Positions 41,023 to 50,303 of a stretch of DNA of 64,000 nt are shown piece after piece. The DNA lies in the NCBI GenBank assembly GCA_934091055.1, contig CAKOKN010000004.1:1-64000 (forward strand). The letters are read 5' to 3'. Every line of letters starts with the position of its first letter. Position 1 is the first letter of the stretch. This DNA is from an uncultured Bacilli bacterium. GTDB lineage: Bacteria > Bacillota_I > Bacilli_A > RF39 > UBA660. The notes beneath the pieces were generated by a model. That model had not been told where the DNA came from. It saw only the letters and a list, made by a program, of their open reading frames with translations, and made no database searches. Both the position numbers and the translations under genes were made by a program.

Positions 41023-41047
41023 AAAAAGCAATATTAAATTGCTTTTT
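41023..41047 (-). terminator. intrinsic terminator of the TasA-like gene at 41047
   Basis: Perfect 10-bp stem AAAAAGCAAT / ATTGCTTTTT with loop ATTAA; minus-strand tail of nine or more T residues. Confidence 0.9.
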
Positions 41048-41751
41048 TATGCACCAGTTGCAGTACCAGTAATTTGTCCGTTTTCTGCTCCAACTACATC
41101 AATTCTTACAGTACCATTAAATACTGCGCCTTGCTCAGCATCATTAGCAGCTCCTGCTTCATTAAGCCAAACAAATAGACGATATTTTTGAGTAGTTCCA
41201 TTACCTGCTAAATCTAAAGTAGAATCTAAAGTAGCAGGATTTCCAACGATACCAAAGTTACCTTCGTAAGAGAAAGTTCCTTTACCAACTGAAGTTCCAC
41301 TACCACCATTTGTTACATCATATAAAATAAAGTTAAGGTTAGTAAATGCTTTTTCTCCATCAGTTAATGCAGTAGGTTCAACATATGCTTTAACTTTAAC
41401 AGCACCATCACCATTATTAGTTAAAGTAAAATCATAAAAACCACATACAGTATATCCTTTATCATCACGGCAAGATACATAATTATTACCTTCAGAATCA
41501 GATTCTCCAGCAGCAGCTCTTCTAACAGTTTCTTGAGCCACAGCTTCTGTAGAAGGAATTAAGTTCTCAATAGCAATTTCTTCTCCATCATCATATACGA
41601 TTTGAACTGAAGCAGCTTTAACTTTAACAGCATCTTTATCACTTTTAGCATTTATAGAAAAGTATGCAAAAGATGCACCAATTATAGCAACAATTAATGT
41701 AAGTACACCAATAACTCCAAAAAATATTCCTCTCTTATCTTCCTTTTCCAT
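41047..41751 (-). CDS. TasA/camelysin-like exported protein
   Basis: A 234-aa exported protein: MEKEDKRGIFFGVIGVLTLI signal segment with IIGASFAYFSIN at its end, which matches the TasA/camelysin N-terminal motif. Then VKAASVQIVYDDGEEI, a disulfide-capable pair (YVSCRDDKGYTVCGFYDFTL), and RLFVWLNEAGAANDAEQGA near the C-terminus. The ATG behind AGAGGAGAAGAGTA is used; the frame opening at 41832 would cross the promoter. GC content is higher than in its neighbours, as expected for a well-expressed gene. Confidence 0.75.
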   Translation of the reverse strand: MEKEDKRGIFFGVIGVLTLIVAIIGASFAYFSINAKSDKDAVKVKAASVQIVYDDGEEIAIENLIPSTEAVAQETVRRAAAGESDSEGNNYVSCRDDKGYTVCGFYDFTLTNNGDGAVKVKAYVEPTALTDGEKAFTNLNFILYDVTNGGSGTSVGKGTFSYEGNFGIVGNPATLDSTLDLAGNGTTQKYRLFVWLNEAGAANDAEQGAVFNGTVRIDVVGAENGQITGTATGA

Positions 41752-41779
41752 TACTCTTCTCCTCTCTTCTATCATAATA

Positions 41780-41808
41780 ATAATATCAAAAAAAATAGAG
41801 AAAATCAA
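41780..41808 (-). promoter_or_regulatory. sigma-A promoter of the TasA-like gene
   Basis: -35 TTGATT (41808-41803), 17-nt spacer, -10 TATTAT (41785-41780), 28 nt before the start codon. Confidence 0.65.
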
Positions 41809-41837
41809 TATCTTTTCTAATTTTTTTATCAAAAGAA

Positions 41838-41860
41838 AAAATAGTTTATAAAACTATTTT
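41838..41860 (-). terminator. intrinsic terminator of trxA
   Basis: 10-bp stem AAAATAGTTT / AAACTATTTT with a 3-nt loop overlapping the stop codon; minus-strand tail TTTTTTCTTTT. Confidence 0.75.
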
Positions 41861-42147
41861 AAAAATTTAACAAATTCTTCTTTAGACATAAAGCCAGTAA
41901 ATCTTTTTACTTCAGTACCACCTTTAAATAATATTATTGTAGGTATTGACATAACACCATATCTTCTAGCAATATCAGCATTATCGTCAACATTTATTTT
42001 TACAAAGTTAATATTAAATTCATTAGATACTTCCTCAAATACTGGTCCAAACATCTTACAAGGACCACACCAAGTAGCATAAAAATCTACTACAGCATCT
42101 GTTTCTATTAATTTATCAAAATCTTTTACATCAGTTATTAATGACAT
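41854..42147 (-). CDS. trxA: Thioredoxin
   Basis: Cytoplasmic disulfide reductase, 97 aa, with active site WCGPCK, the preceding VVDFYATW strand, cis-Pro loop SIPTIILFKGG and KRFTGF. The ATG follows GAGGTGATTTTG; the GTG nine bases earlier falls inside that binding site. It lies 10 nt after cvpA and is probably cotranscribed with it. Confidence 0.95.
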   Translation of the reverse strand: MSLITDVKDFDKLIETDAVVDFYATWCGPCKMFGPVFEEVSNEFNINFVKINVDDNADIARRYGVMSIPTIILFKGGTEVKRFTGFMSKEEFVKFLK

Positions 42148-42157
42148 CAAAATCACC

Positions 42158-42853
42158 TCACTCTAATATAGTTTTATCATTAATATGTAATTTATTCTTA
42201 TCTACTAATTTTCTAGCAGACTCCTTAGTGATAACATTATTATCTATTAATATTTTAGTTATATCACTATTTAATTGTTCATCAGTTTTACTATTCTTAT
42301 TTATAACAACATCATAAACATCATCATATATATTTATCATATCCTCAGATATACCAGATAATATAGGAGTATTATTTATTATAAAATTAGCAGTTTTTGA
42401 TTCTCTTACATAAGGAAGATCAAATATAGGTAAAGTTAAAACTATTAAAATAAGAAAAACATAAACATACATTTCTATAACACCTACTACTATACCAAGT
42501 AATTTAGAAGGTATACTAAGTATAATTGTAGCTTTAAGTAACTTTTCTATAAGTCCTGTTACAGTCAAAACAACTCTTAGTACAAATAAAAGCGCCATAA
42601 ATACTATAATAAAAGCTAAAGTTTCATAAAATAATATATTAATAGCATCTAATCCCTTTATAAATCCCCAGAAATTAAAAAATGGTAGATTTTCATACAT
42701 AATAACAGACAAATAATTCTTTAAATAAAATGCTAAAATAACTATTATAAACATTCCAACAAAGTCAGCAGTCTTCTTGATTACCCCAGCCTTAAAGCCT
42801 CCTACTGCTCCAAAAGCCAAAGCAATTAGTATAATAATATCACAAACATTCAT
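42158..42853 (-). CDS. CvpA family membrane protein
   Basis: A 231-aa polytopic protein with four predicted helices in the first 165 residues. It begins MNVCDIIILIALAFGAVGGF, the usual CvpA start (D near the N-terminus, GxxxG-rich first helix, then KAGVIKKTADFVG). The C-terminal 65 residues are hydrophilic. CvpA proteins are linked to colicin V production and envelope homeostasis in other bacteria; the role here is unknown. Confidence 0.85.
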   Translation of the reverse strand: MNVCDIIILIALAFGAVGGFKAGVIKKTADFVGMFIIVILAFYLKNYLSVIMYENLPFFNFWGFIKGLDAINILFYETLAFIIVFMALLFVLRVVLTVTGLIEKLLKATIILSIPSKLLGIVVGVIEMYVYVFLILIVLTLPIFDLPYVRESKTANFIINNTPILSGISEDMINIYDDVYDVVINKNSKTDEQLNSDITKILIDNNVITKESARKLVDKNKLHINDKTILE

Positions 42854-42905
42854 ATTTTCTCCTCCTACAATAATTATATAATAAATCCATCAAAAAAGAA
42901 AGAAA

Positions 42906-42926
42906 AAGATGCAATTTATGCATCTT
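42906..42926 (-). terminator. intrinsic terminator of the zinc-ribbon gene
   Basis: Perfect 8-bp stem AAGATGCA / TGCATCTT overlapping the stop codon; minus-strand tail TTTTTCTTTCTTTTTT. Confidence 0.85.
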
Positions 42927-43641
42927 GATTTTGTGTATCATTATTTTCATTTACTACACTAAATATCATTTTATTTCCATTATAACCTTCTTTATAATGA
43001 AGTTCAAACTCTTTCCAATTTTTATCTATTTCATAAGCAATATATCCTTCAGTTTTCTTACCACTAGCAAGTGTTCCAGATAATGATTTTTGTCCATCTA
43101 CATCAGAAAATGTAATTAAATTAGATACTAGATTATTATCTACATAACCATTAAAATCCATATCAGAAATATACTCTTCATCATCAGAAATATTCTCTAC
43201 CTCAAGTAAAAATACTAAATATTCCTTTCCATCTGCTGGAGTTTTAGCTAAAGCTCCCTCTCCTATAGTATCATATTTAGTCGCAGATTTTAAAGTTATT
43301 CTAAAATCATCACCTTTCAAAGTATCACCTATAGTACCTTTAGAAGTAATAACATCATCCACATAATCATCAATATAATCTTCAATTTTAATATCATTCT
43401 TCTCTAGATATTTAAATCCAGCAGCAGCTAACACACAAAAAGCTATAAATGGAATAATAACAACACAACCTACTACTATTAATATTATAGCCCAAGTAGG
43501 TAACCCTTTCTTCTTTTCTTGTTTCTTATTATTATTTATATTATTATTAGTGTTATTTTCCTCAACCATCTTGCCACAATTAACACAAAATCCAGCATTC
43601 TCTGGTAATTCATTACCACAATTAGTACAAAACTTTGCCAT
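42916..43641 (-). CDS. Zinc-ribbon membrane protein with DUF4352-like extracellular domain
   Basis: A 241-aa protein: an N-terminal zinc ribbon (FCTNCGNELPENAGFCVNCGK, residues 4-24), an Asn/Lys linker, one transmembrane helix (about 50-75), then an extracellular immunoglobulin-like domain (FRITLKSATKYDTIGEG..., YLVFLLEVENISDDEEYI) that fits the DUF4352/telokin-like family found in many Firmicutes surface proteins. Function not established. Confidence 0.72.
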   Translation of the reverse strand: MAKFCTNCGNELPENAGFCVNCGKMVEENNTNNNINNNKKQEKKKGLPTWAIILIVVGCVVIIPFIAFCVLAAAGFKYLEKNDIKIEDYIDDYVDDVITSKGTIGDTLKGDDFRITLKSATKYDTIGEGALAKTPADGKEYLVFLLEVENISDDEEYISDMDFNGYVDNNLVSNLITFSDVDGQKSLSGTLASGKKTEGYIAYEIDKNWKEFELHYKEGYNGNKMIFSVVNENNDTQNQDA

Positions 43642-43703
43642 ATTTATCTACTCCTCTCTACAATAATTATATAATATATTTAAGAAAAAAGAAAGTATTT
43701 TTA

Positions 43704-46259
43704 TCAAATATTTTCTTCTCTAATTTGTTCTATAATATTATGTTTCTTTATCTTACTAGCAGAATACATCATAGTAAGAAGAACTATTACAAATACCGAA
43801 ACTATAGATATAATAATAGCATTCCAAGGTATAATGATACTACTTGCACTCATCATACCAGCAAGTGAATAATGTATAAGAATAGTAACACCAATACCAA
43901 CTGGTATAGCAAACACTAAAGATTTAATACCAAAGAATAAACTCTCAAAGAATAACATCTTATTAAATCCTCTCTTAGTAAGTCCTATACTTCTAAGTAC
44001 AGCAAACTCTCTTCTTCTAAGTGCCATACTAGTAGATATAGTATTAAACACTGAAGTAACTCCAATCAAAGTAACAAGACTAATAAATCCATACATAAGT
44101 ATTTTAACAACCAATATAATATTATTAGCTTCTTTCATAGCCTCATTAACATTAGTATAACTAACATTATCATAACTATCAAGTTCCTTAGTTGATTTAT
44201 CTATACTATTAGTATTATCGCTTATAATATTAAATTGTGTATAATCAATCTCTCCATCAGTAATACTATCATATAATTTCTTATTAACAACAAATTTATA
44301 ATCTGTAATATAAGAAAACTCTTCAATCAAATCAAAAGATTTATTAGTAATAAAAATATTATCAATATTCTTAGTACAATACTTAGTAGTATCATTTACA
44401 TCATCATCAGAAGCAAAATTACATATCTTTATAGTAATATTACCATCATTATTAATTACAGGAATATCATAATTAACTCTCTTACTATCCCCATAACTAA
44501 CACCCTTAAATCTATTAAGTAGAATAACACTATCTTTATCAAGACCAATTAACTTCTTATACTTCTCATAAGAATTATCATCTATTACTAAAATAGAAAT
44601 ATTATTATATTTAGCAGTCTTTAAATCATTTAAAACCTCTTCACCAAAAGCACTCTTATAATATTTTAAATATTCATCATTATAAGTATAATTACCTACT
44701 ACCGCCAAATTACTACTACTATAAGATGTATACTCTAATACATCACTACTATTAATAATTTCATTAATTTTATCTAAAACCTCTTTATCATTATCATTAC
44801 CATTTTTAAAATAAGTAATCTGATAATCATAAGGTATTTCTCCAGCCACTTCACTAGCAGTATTTAAAGTATAATTCATATATGAAGAAAAAGATATAAA
44901 TAAGACTATACTAATAAATAAACTAACTATAGTAACCCTATATTTTTTCTTATTTCTCTTTATATTTTTAAGAGCAATCTCCCCTTCTATACCAAATAAA
45001 CTATTAACTAATTTACTTGTTTTAATCTTCTTTTTATTAATCTTTATATCATCATTTTGTCTAATAGCCTCAATCGGAGATATTTTACTAGCTCTTCTAG
45101 ATGGTATTAATGAAGATACAAAGATAACTATTATCATAAATATAACTGGAACAATAATAAATATTGGATTAGTAACTAAATTTAAGTTCATTTCTAAGAT
45201 ATCACCAATTAAATTATTAATAATAACTATAACAACTCCTATACCAACATAAGCACCAACTATACCTAATATTATACCAATAACACCCACTATTAATGCT
45301 TCAAAAAGTACAGACGATCTTAATTGCTTCTTAGTAGTACCTATACTAGATAATAATCCAAATTCCTTCTTCCTTTCCATAACAGAAATAGCAAAAGAAT
45401 TATATATAACAACTATACATCCAATACTAACTAAAGCGAGCATAATAACCATCATACTAACCATCGTTGACATAACATTACCATAAGTACTCTCACCATA
45501 TAAAGCAAGTAAAGTACTATTATAAATAATGTTATCTTCATAATTTAAATCTTTAGCAAGTTCTTCAGATTGTTTAATAATCTTTTTATTCTTATTAAAC
45601 ATAACATATAAATTTACATTTCCCTTATTACCATTTGTATCAAGTGTAAAGAAAGAATATCCACAAGCAGAATAACTTTCAAAATTACTTCTTTCTACAA
45701 TGCCAACAATCTTATAAGTCTTTTCTCCCCCTACATTAATAGTTTCACCTTCTACCAACTCATCATTAGACAAAGTAAGATTACCATCAATATTTCTACT
45801 TCCATAAGATAATGTTATACTATCTCCAACTTTATATGAAACATCATTTTGTTCATTGATATGTTTAGAAATAATTATTTCACTATCATTCTGAGGAAAT
45901 CTACCAGTAACTAATTTAAGTTCATCAAAATATGTTTTATTAACACCAGCAATATAGATATAAGGCTTATATTCATTATCAGAATCAAAAGTACTAAAAC
46001 CAATAGGTTTTTCGTAAAAGTAATCAATATTATCATTACTTATTTTATCAACATTCTCCAAAGAAACATTCTTATATAATGCTTCATATCTACCATTATA
46101 ATTAATAGTATCTCTAATCATCAAATCTTGAAAAGAAGAAAACAAAAGTCCAATTCCCACCATCAAAGCAGTAGACAATATTATACCAATAATAGTAACA
46201 ATTGTTCTCTTTTTATTTAACTTTAAATTCTTAATAGTCAACTCTTTTAAAACACTCAT
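43704..46259 (-). CDS. ABC transporter permease, FtsX/MacB type (YtrF-like)
   Basis: An 851-aa permease with two FtsX-type modules: four-helix halves separated by large extracellular domains, and the conserved ALRRREFAVLRSIGLTKRGF and VMERKKEFGLLSSIGTTKKQ cytosolic loops. Such permeases usually handle antimicrobial peptides or envelope stress rather than bulk import. It overlaps the cognate ATPase gene by 4 nt and is the last gene of the ytr-type operon. A weak hairpin and T-rich tract follow. Confidence 0.9.
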   Translation of the reverse strand: MSVLKELTIKNLKLNKKRTIVTIIGIILSTALMVGIGLLFSSFQDLMIRDTINYNGRYEALYKNVSLENVDKISNDNIDYFYEKPIGFSTFDSDNEYKPYIYIAGVNKTYFDELKLVTGRFPQNDSEIIISKHINEQNDVSYKVGDSITLSYGSRNIDGNLTLSNDELVEGETINVGGEKTYKIVGIVERSNFESYSACGYSFFTLDTNGNKGNVNLYVMFNKNKKIIKQSEELAKDLNYEDNIIYNSTLLALYGESTYGNVMSTMVSMMVIMLALVSIGCIVVIYNSFAISVMERKKEFGLLSSIGTTKKQLRSSVLFEALIVGVIGIILGIVGAYVGIGVVIVIINNLIGDILEMNLNLVTNPIFIIVPVIFMIIVIFVSSLIPSRRASKISPIEAIRQNDDIKINKKKIKTSKLVNSLFGIEGEIALKNIKRNKKKYRVTIVSLFISIVLFISFSSYMNYTLNTASEVAGEIPYDYQITYFKNGNDNDKEVLDKINEIINSSDVLEYTSYSSSNLAVVGNYTYNDEYLKYYKSAFGEEVLNDLKTAKYNNISILVIDDNSYEKYKKLIGLDKDSVILLNRFKGVSYGDSKRVNYDIPVINNDGNITIKICNFASDDDVNDTTKYCTKNIDNIFITNKSFDLIEEFSYITDYKFVVNKKLYDSITDGEIDYTQFNIISDNTNSIDKSTKELDSYDNVSYTNVNEAMKEANNIILVVKILMYGFISLVTLIGVTSVFNTISTSMALRRREFAVLRSIGLTKRGFNKMLFFESLFFGIKSLVFAIPVGIGVTILIHYSLAGMMSASSIIIPWNAIIISIVSVFVIVLLTMMYSASKIKKHNIIEQIREENI

Positions 46260-46936
46260 TTTATCTTCTCATCCTTAACTATCTTACCATCTTCCAGAGT
46301 AATAATTCTTTTAGCTTCTTTAGCCAAATTAATATCATGTGTAATCATAATAATAGTTTGATGATATTTCTCATTAGAAATTTTAAGTAAATCCATAATT
46401 TCTCTACTAGACTTAGAATCCAAATTACCTGTAGGTTCATCCGCAAGTATAATATCTGGTTTAGAAATAAGTGCCCTGCCAATAGATACTCTCTGTTGTT
46501 GTCCTCCAGATAATTCATTAGGTAAATGGTTTATTCTTCTTTCTAACCCAAGTACTTCTATAAGTTCTTTTAAATACTCTTTTGAAGGTTTCTTACCATC
46601 AAGTAATATAGGAAGTGTCATATTCTCTTCAACATTAAGTATTGGAATTAAATTATAAAATTGATAAATAAGTCCAACTTTTCTTCTTCTAAAAACTGCT
46701 AGGGCATCATCTTTTTGTTTAAAAACATCTACTCCTCCAATAATAACTTTTCCACTAGTAGGCTTATCAACAGTACCGAGTATATGAAGTAATGTACTCT
46801 TTCCACTACCAGATGATCCAACTATAGCAACAAAGTCTCCTTCATCTACAGAAAAAGAAACATCTGATAGAGCTTTAACTAATGTTGTACCCTTACCATA
46901 ATTCTTACACAAATTATTAACTTCTAATATTTTCAT
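46256..46936 (-). CDS. ABC transporter ATP-binding protein, MacB/LolD type (YtrE-like)
   Basis: A 226-aa ATPase partner of the FtsX-type permease. Walker A GSSGSGKST (40-48), YQFYNLIPILNVEEN Q-loop region, signature LSGGQQQRVSIGRAL, and Walker B ILADEPTGNLDSKSS, the diagnostic motif of the MacB/LolD/BceA family. Overlaps the GntR regulator gene by 4 nt. Confidence 0.95.
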   Translation of the reverse strand: MKILEVNNLCKNYGKGTTLVKALSDVSFSVDEGDFVAIVGSSGSGKSTLLHILGTVDKPTSGKVIIGGVDVFKQKDDALAVFRRRKVGLIYQFYNLIPILNVEENMTLPILLDGKKPSKEYLKELIEVLGLERRINHLPNELSGGQQQRVSIGRALISKPDIILADEPTGNLDSKSSREIMDLLKISNEKYHQTIIMITHDINLAKEAKRIITLEDGKIVKDEKIK

Positions 46937-47298
46937 TTTCTTATCCTCTCTATTATTTCATCATAACTAATTCCCATTTTAGTAAGTTCATCTATTTTAT
47001 TCTTTATAACTTCTATTTCTTTATTAATTTTATCATCAGTAGCTTTTTTAGTATCTGAAGATATAAAAGTTCCTTTGGTACTAATCGTAGTAATAATCCC
47101 TCTATTTTCTAATATATCATAACTCTTTTTAACAGTATTAGGATTAATACCCAAATTACTAGCCATCTCCCTAATAGAAGGTATCTGCACTTTCTCCTTA
47201 AGTATACCAAGTGCCACATACTTCTCAATATCATTAACAATCTGTTCATATATAGGAGTTCTACTCTGATAATCCAAATTAATCATAATCTGTTTCAT
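46933..47298 (-). CDS. GntR-family regulator, YtrA subfamily
   Basis: A 121-aa repressor-type protein: winged helix PIYEQIVNDIEKYVALGILK...QIPSIREMASNLGINPNTVKKSY and a short C-terminal dimerisation segment (two helices, no large ligand domain), which defines the YtrA subfamily. It sits inside the operon it probably represses; a 9-bp inverted repeat overlaps the operon's transcription start. The start codon follows GGAGGGAATGTAG. Confidence 0.92.
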   Translation of the reverse strand: MKQIMINLDYQSRTPIYEQIVNDIEKYVALGILKEKVQIPSIREMASNLGINPNTVKKSYDILENRGIITTISTKGTFISSDTKKATDDKINKEIEVIKNKIDELTKMGISYDEIIERIRK

Positions 47299-49246
47299 CT
47301 ACATTCCCTCCAGTAGTTTCAGCATCATCATATGTATCATCAGGATCACCAACAATACTCTTAAGTTCCTCAACCTTATTAGTAACAAAAACATTCTTTC
47401 CATAATTATCATACATAGTAATATAACTATAATCCTTATTAATATCTATCTCATCATCAATATTCTTAACTATAAATGATCCAATATCAAAATAAGAAGT
47501 ACCATAATATAAACCATTAACATAATAAGAATAAATACTATCATTACCAATCTTATCCAAATTATTCTTAGTATTATTATTATAATATTTCAATATCTCT
47601 AAAGCCAATTCTTTATTATTACCAACATCAACATTTATACTTCTAACATTATAGTTATCATAAATATATAAAGTAACAACAAATAACTCACTACCACTAT
47701 CATTATTTCTTAATACATCACTATTCTTTTTATACTCTTCAATAATCATATTAGATAATTTATTATTATTAATACCAGTATAACCATCAGCATAGCCAAT
47801 ACCAAACACTTTACTATTTCTATAATTATTTAATTCTTTAACATACTTCTTATCATTAAGTAATCTACTATTAATATAATTATAATTATCTTTAGTAGCA
47901 TAAATATTAAACCTATATGTAGTTCCTTTTATATTAGTCTTTATATGATAAGTATTATAATAGTCATCTACCGGTCCATTATTCAATAAAAGAGAAACAA
48001 CATAATTAATAACCTCTTTATCCTTAGTAGCACCAACCTTAACATTACCATCATCAACAAAAGTAATCTCTTTAATATCATCAGTATTAATATTATATTC
48101 ACTATCTTTTAAAAGTGAGCCTATAATAACAACTACACCAGATACAGCACCTAAACAAATAAGCATCTTAAAGAAATTAGTAACTTTCTTTCTAGTAATC
48201 AAATCATAAATAATTAAATAAGTAAATATAAGAACTAATAAAAGTATTATTGAAAAAATATCACTACTAGAAACACTAAAATTTCTAATTATCATATATG
48301 CTACACAAACTATAGGAACAGTAGTCAAAGTCCTAACAAAAATATGTGTTCTCTCACTTCTAAATGAAGTACCAACAACCTCAAATTTCTTCTTTGCAAA
48401 AAGAATAACTCCCATAACAGTGTATAATATACTTAAAACAATCATCTTAATAATAGATACATTTATCTTAGAATCAGATTCATTACTAAGCATAAGTTTT
48501 TCAATAAGCTCATAAGGCAAAGTATAAGTAATATTATCTATTTTAGTAACATAACCAGAATAAATATTATTCTTCTTATCAACATCACACTTTATATTAT
48601 CACATTCATAAACACTAGGAACACAATCCTTAGAAGTACATTCCACTCTAGCATTAGAACCAGCACTATATTGAAATCCCCTAAAACTAATAAAAGTACT
48701 AACAAAAGGAACTAAAAATAATATAAGTAAAGTAACAACAATAGTAGTAATTTTATTTGAAGATACACTAACAGCCACATTACAAGAAGTAAATACAAAT
48801 ATATAAGCAATAGAATAAATTAAAAGTACATCAAATAACATCTTATAATCAATAATAATATTACTATATATCAGACTTATAATAAGTGTAATAACAAAAT
48901 TAATAATTTGCATCAAAAGAAGTATAACTATTCCACCTATCGTATTAGTAAGAAATATTTGTTTCTTATTAATAGGCATCGACAAAGTAAAATCAATAGA
49001 TCCCTTCTTATAAATAAAATTAAACAAAGTAAGTGAAAGTATTATTGGTATAATATACATTCCAAATAACATATGTGCAGACACTTCATAAATATTAGGC
49101 ATAAGATTATTACCATCACTACAACTAACAAGTAATATAATACCACCAATTGTAGGAAGAAGCAGCATACATAAAAGAATAATAGCTCTAGATTTCTTAA
49201 TATTCTCTTTTAAATAATTAAAATTAAATAAACTTGTTAAACTCAT
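47279..49246 (-). CDS. ABC-2-type permease with large C-terminal extracellular region (YtrC/YtrD-like)
   Basis: A 655-aa membrane protein. The N-terminal half carries about six helices, with the IDFTLSMPINKKQIFLTN cytosolic segment typical of ABC-2 exporters and a Cys-rich extracellular loop (CTSKDCVPSVYECDNIKCD). Further helices lie near 280-390, and then about 270 residues are extracellular and Asp/Asn/Tyr-rich. It pairs with the ATPase encoded upstream (overlap 23 nt) and may represent YtrC and YtrD merged in one chain. Confidence 0.82.
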   Translation of the reverse strand: MSLTSLFNFNYLKENIKKSRAIILLCMLLLPTIGGIILLVSCSDGNNLMPNIYEVSAHMLFGMYIIPIILSLTLFNFIYKKGSIDFTLSMPINKKQIFLTNTIGGIVILLLMQIINFVITLIISLIYSNIIIDYKMLFDVLLIYSIAYIFVFTSCNVAVSVSSNKITTIVVTLLILFLVPFVSTFISFRGFQYSAGSNARVECTSKDCVPSVYECDNIKCDVDKKNNIYSGYVTKIDNITYTLPYELIEKLMLSNESDSKINVSIIKMIVLSILYTVMGVILFAKKKFEVVGTSFRSERTHIFVRTLTTVPIVCVAYMIIRNFSVSSSDIFSIILLLVLIFTYLIIYDLITRKKVTNFFKMLICLGAVSGVVVIIGSLLKDSEYNINTDDIKEITFVDDGNVKVGATKDKEVINYVVSLLLNNGPVDDYYNTYHIKTNIKGTTYRFNIYATKDNYNYINSRLLNDKKYVKELNNYRNSKVFGIGYADGYTGINNNKLSNMIIEEYKKNSDVLRNNDSGSELFVVTLYIYDNYNVRSINVDVGNNKELALEILKYYNNNTKNNLDKIGNDSIYSYYVNGLYYGTSYFDIGSFIVKNIDDEIDINKDYSYITMYDNYGKNVFVTNKVEELKSIVGDPDDTYDDAETTGGNVDETDYD

Positions 49247-50120
49247 ATCCTAAAGCCTCCATTTCATAAATAAATACTTCCTCTAAAGTAAGTGGTAGAT
49301 AATCAAGTATCAAAGGTTTCATCTTCTCCAATTTATTCTTACTTTTTCCATCATTATCTTTAATTATTATAGTAGCTACACTACCAGTCTTTTTAAAACT
49401 TAAAATATCAAAATCCTCAAAATCTTCCTTATCAAAATTATTTTCAAAAGATATTTGAACTTTAAACATATTAGTTTTGATAGTATCAACATCACTCTCA
49501 AATAAAATACCGCCTTGATATAAAAGACCTAAATTATCACAAATATCTTCAAGCTCCCTAAGATTATGACTAGTCATAACAATAGTAGTATCCTTCTTAT
49601 TCATTTGTTTAATAAGTATTTTCTTCATAGTATTTCTAATAACAGGATCCAATCCATCAAAAGTCTCATCAAAGAACATATAATCAGCATTAGTACAAAT
49701 AGCACATATCAAAGCACATTGTCTCTTCATTCCCTTTGAAAAAGTACTAATTTTCTTATCAAGACTAAGATTTAACATACCCGCTAACTCTTTTAGATAG
49801 TTAATATCAAAATCCTTATACATAGATTGATAATATCTAGCAGTATCCATAAGTGTATACCCAGGATAAAAGAATAAATCATCTTGTACAAAAACCATCT
49901 TTTGTTTTATAATCTCATTATCATAAACTGACTCTCCAGAAACAGAAATAACACCACTATCAGCTTCATATATTCCCATAATAGTTCTAAGTAATGTACT
50001 CTTACCAGAACCATTAGCTCCTACTAAGCCATAAATAGAATTATCAAGAATAGTACAACTAAGATCTTTTAAAACATAGTCTTTTTCATATTTCTTAGAT
50101 AGTTTATCTATTTTTATCAT
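49224..50120 (-). CDS. ABC transporter ATP-binding protein (YtrB-like)
   Basis: A 298-aa ATPase and first gene of the ytr-type operon. Walker A GANGSGKS (34-41), FVQDDLFFYPGYT Q-loop, signature FSKGMKRQ (127-134), and Walker B YMFFDETFDGLD. The variant signature SKGMKR and the C-terminal extension match YtrB/CcmA-like ATPases that work with ABC-2 permeases. AAAGGAGAATTTAT precedes the ATG. Confidence 0.93.
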   Translation of the reverse strand: MIKIDKLSKKYEKDYVLKDLSCTILDNSIYGLVGANGSGKSTLLRTIMGIYEADSGVISVSGESVYDNEIIKQKMVFVQDDLFFYPGYTLMDTARYYQSMYKDFDINYLKELAGMLNLSLDKKISTFSKGMKRQCALICAICTNADYMFFDETFDGLDPVIRNTMKKILIKQMNKKDTTIVMTSHNLRELEDICDNLGLLYQGGILFESDVDTIKTNMFKVQISFENNFDKEDFEDFDILSFKKTGSVATIIIKDNDGKSKNKLEKMKPLILDYLPLTLEEVFIYEMEALGYEFNKFI

Positions 50121-50148
50121 ATAAATTCTCCTTTCACTATAATATATG

Positions 50149-50173
50149 ATTGTACTACTTGCACTAGTACAAT
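50149..50173. promoter_or_regulatory. Probable GntR (YtrA-like) operator
   Basis: Inverted repeat ATTGTACTA (50149-50157), 7-nt spacer, TAGTACAAT (50165-50173). It lies immediately downstream of the -10 box of the ytr-type operon, so a bound dimer would block initiation. Confidence 0.75.
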
Positions 50174-50176
50174 TAA

Positions 50177-50205
50177 ATCATACTATATAAACTTTTCTTT
50201 GTCAA
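50177..50205 (-). promoter_or_regulatory. sigma-A promoter of the ytr-type operon
   Basis: Consensus -35 TTGACA (50205-50200), 17-nt spacer, -10 TATGAT (50182-50177). Predicted start of transcription within the inverted repeat. Confidence 0.85.
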
Positions 50206-50234
50206 GAAAAAAAAGCATTTTACCAAAATAATTT

Positions 50235-50301
50235 AATCTAGAGACTTAAACCTAAGGCTCTAGATTATCTTTGAAGACAAATACAAATTTGGCTTCAAAG
50301 A
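50235..50301 (+). repeat. Hairpin-family locus 7: two tandem hairpins with long loops
   Basis: Stem AATCTAGAG with 14-nt loop ACTTAAACCTAAGG (50235-50266) and stem TCTTTGAAG with 16-nt loop ACAAATACAAATTTGG (50268-50301). Both loops begin AC and end GG. The next hairpin (50304-50329) has loop ATAATAGG and serves as a terminator. Confidence 0.8.
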
Positions 50302-50303
50302 AA

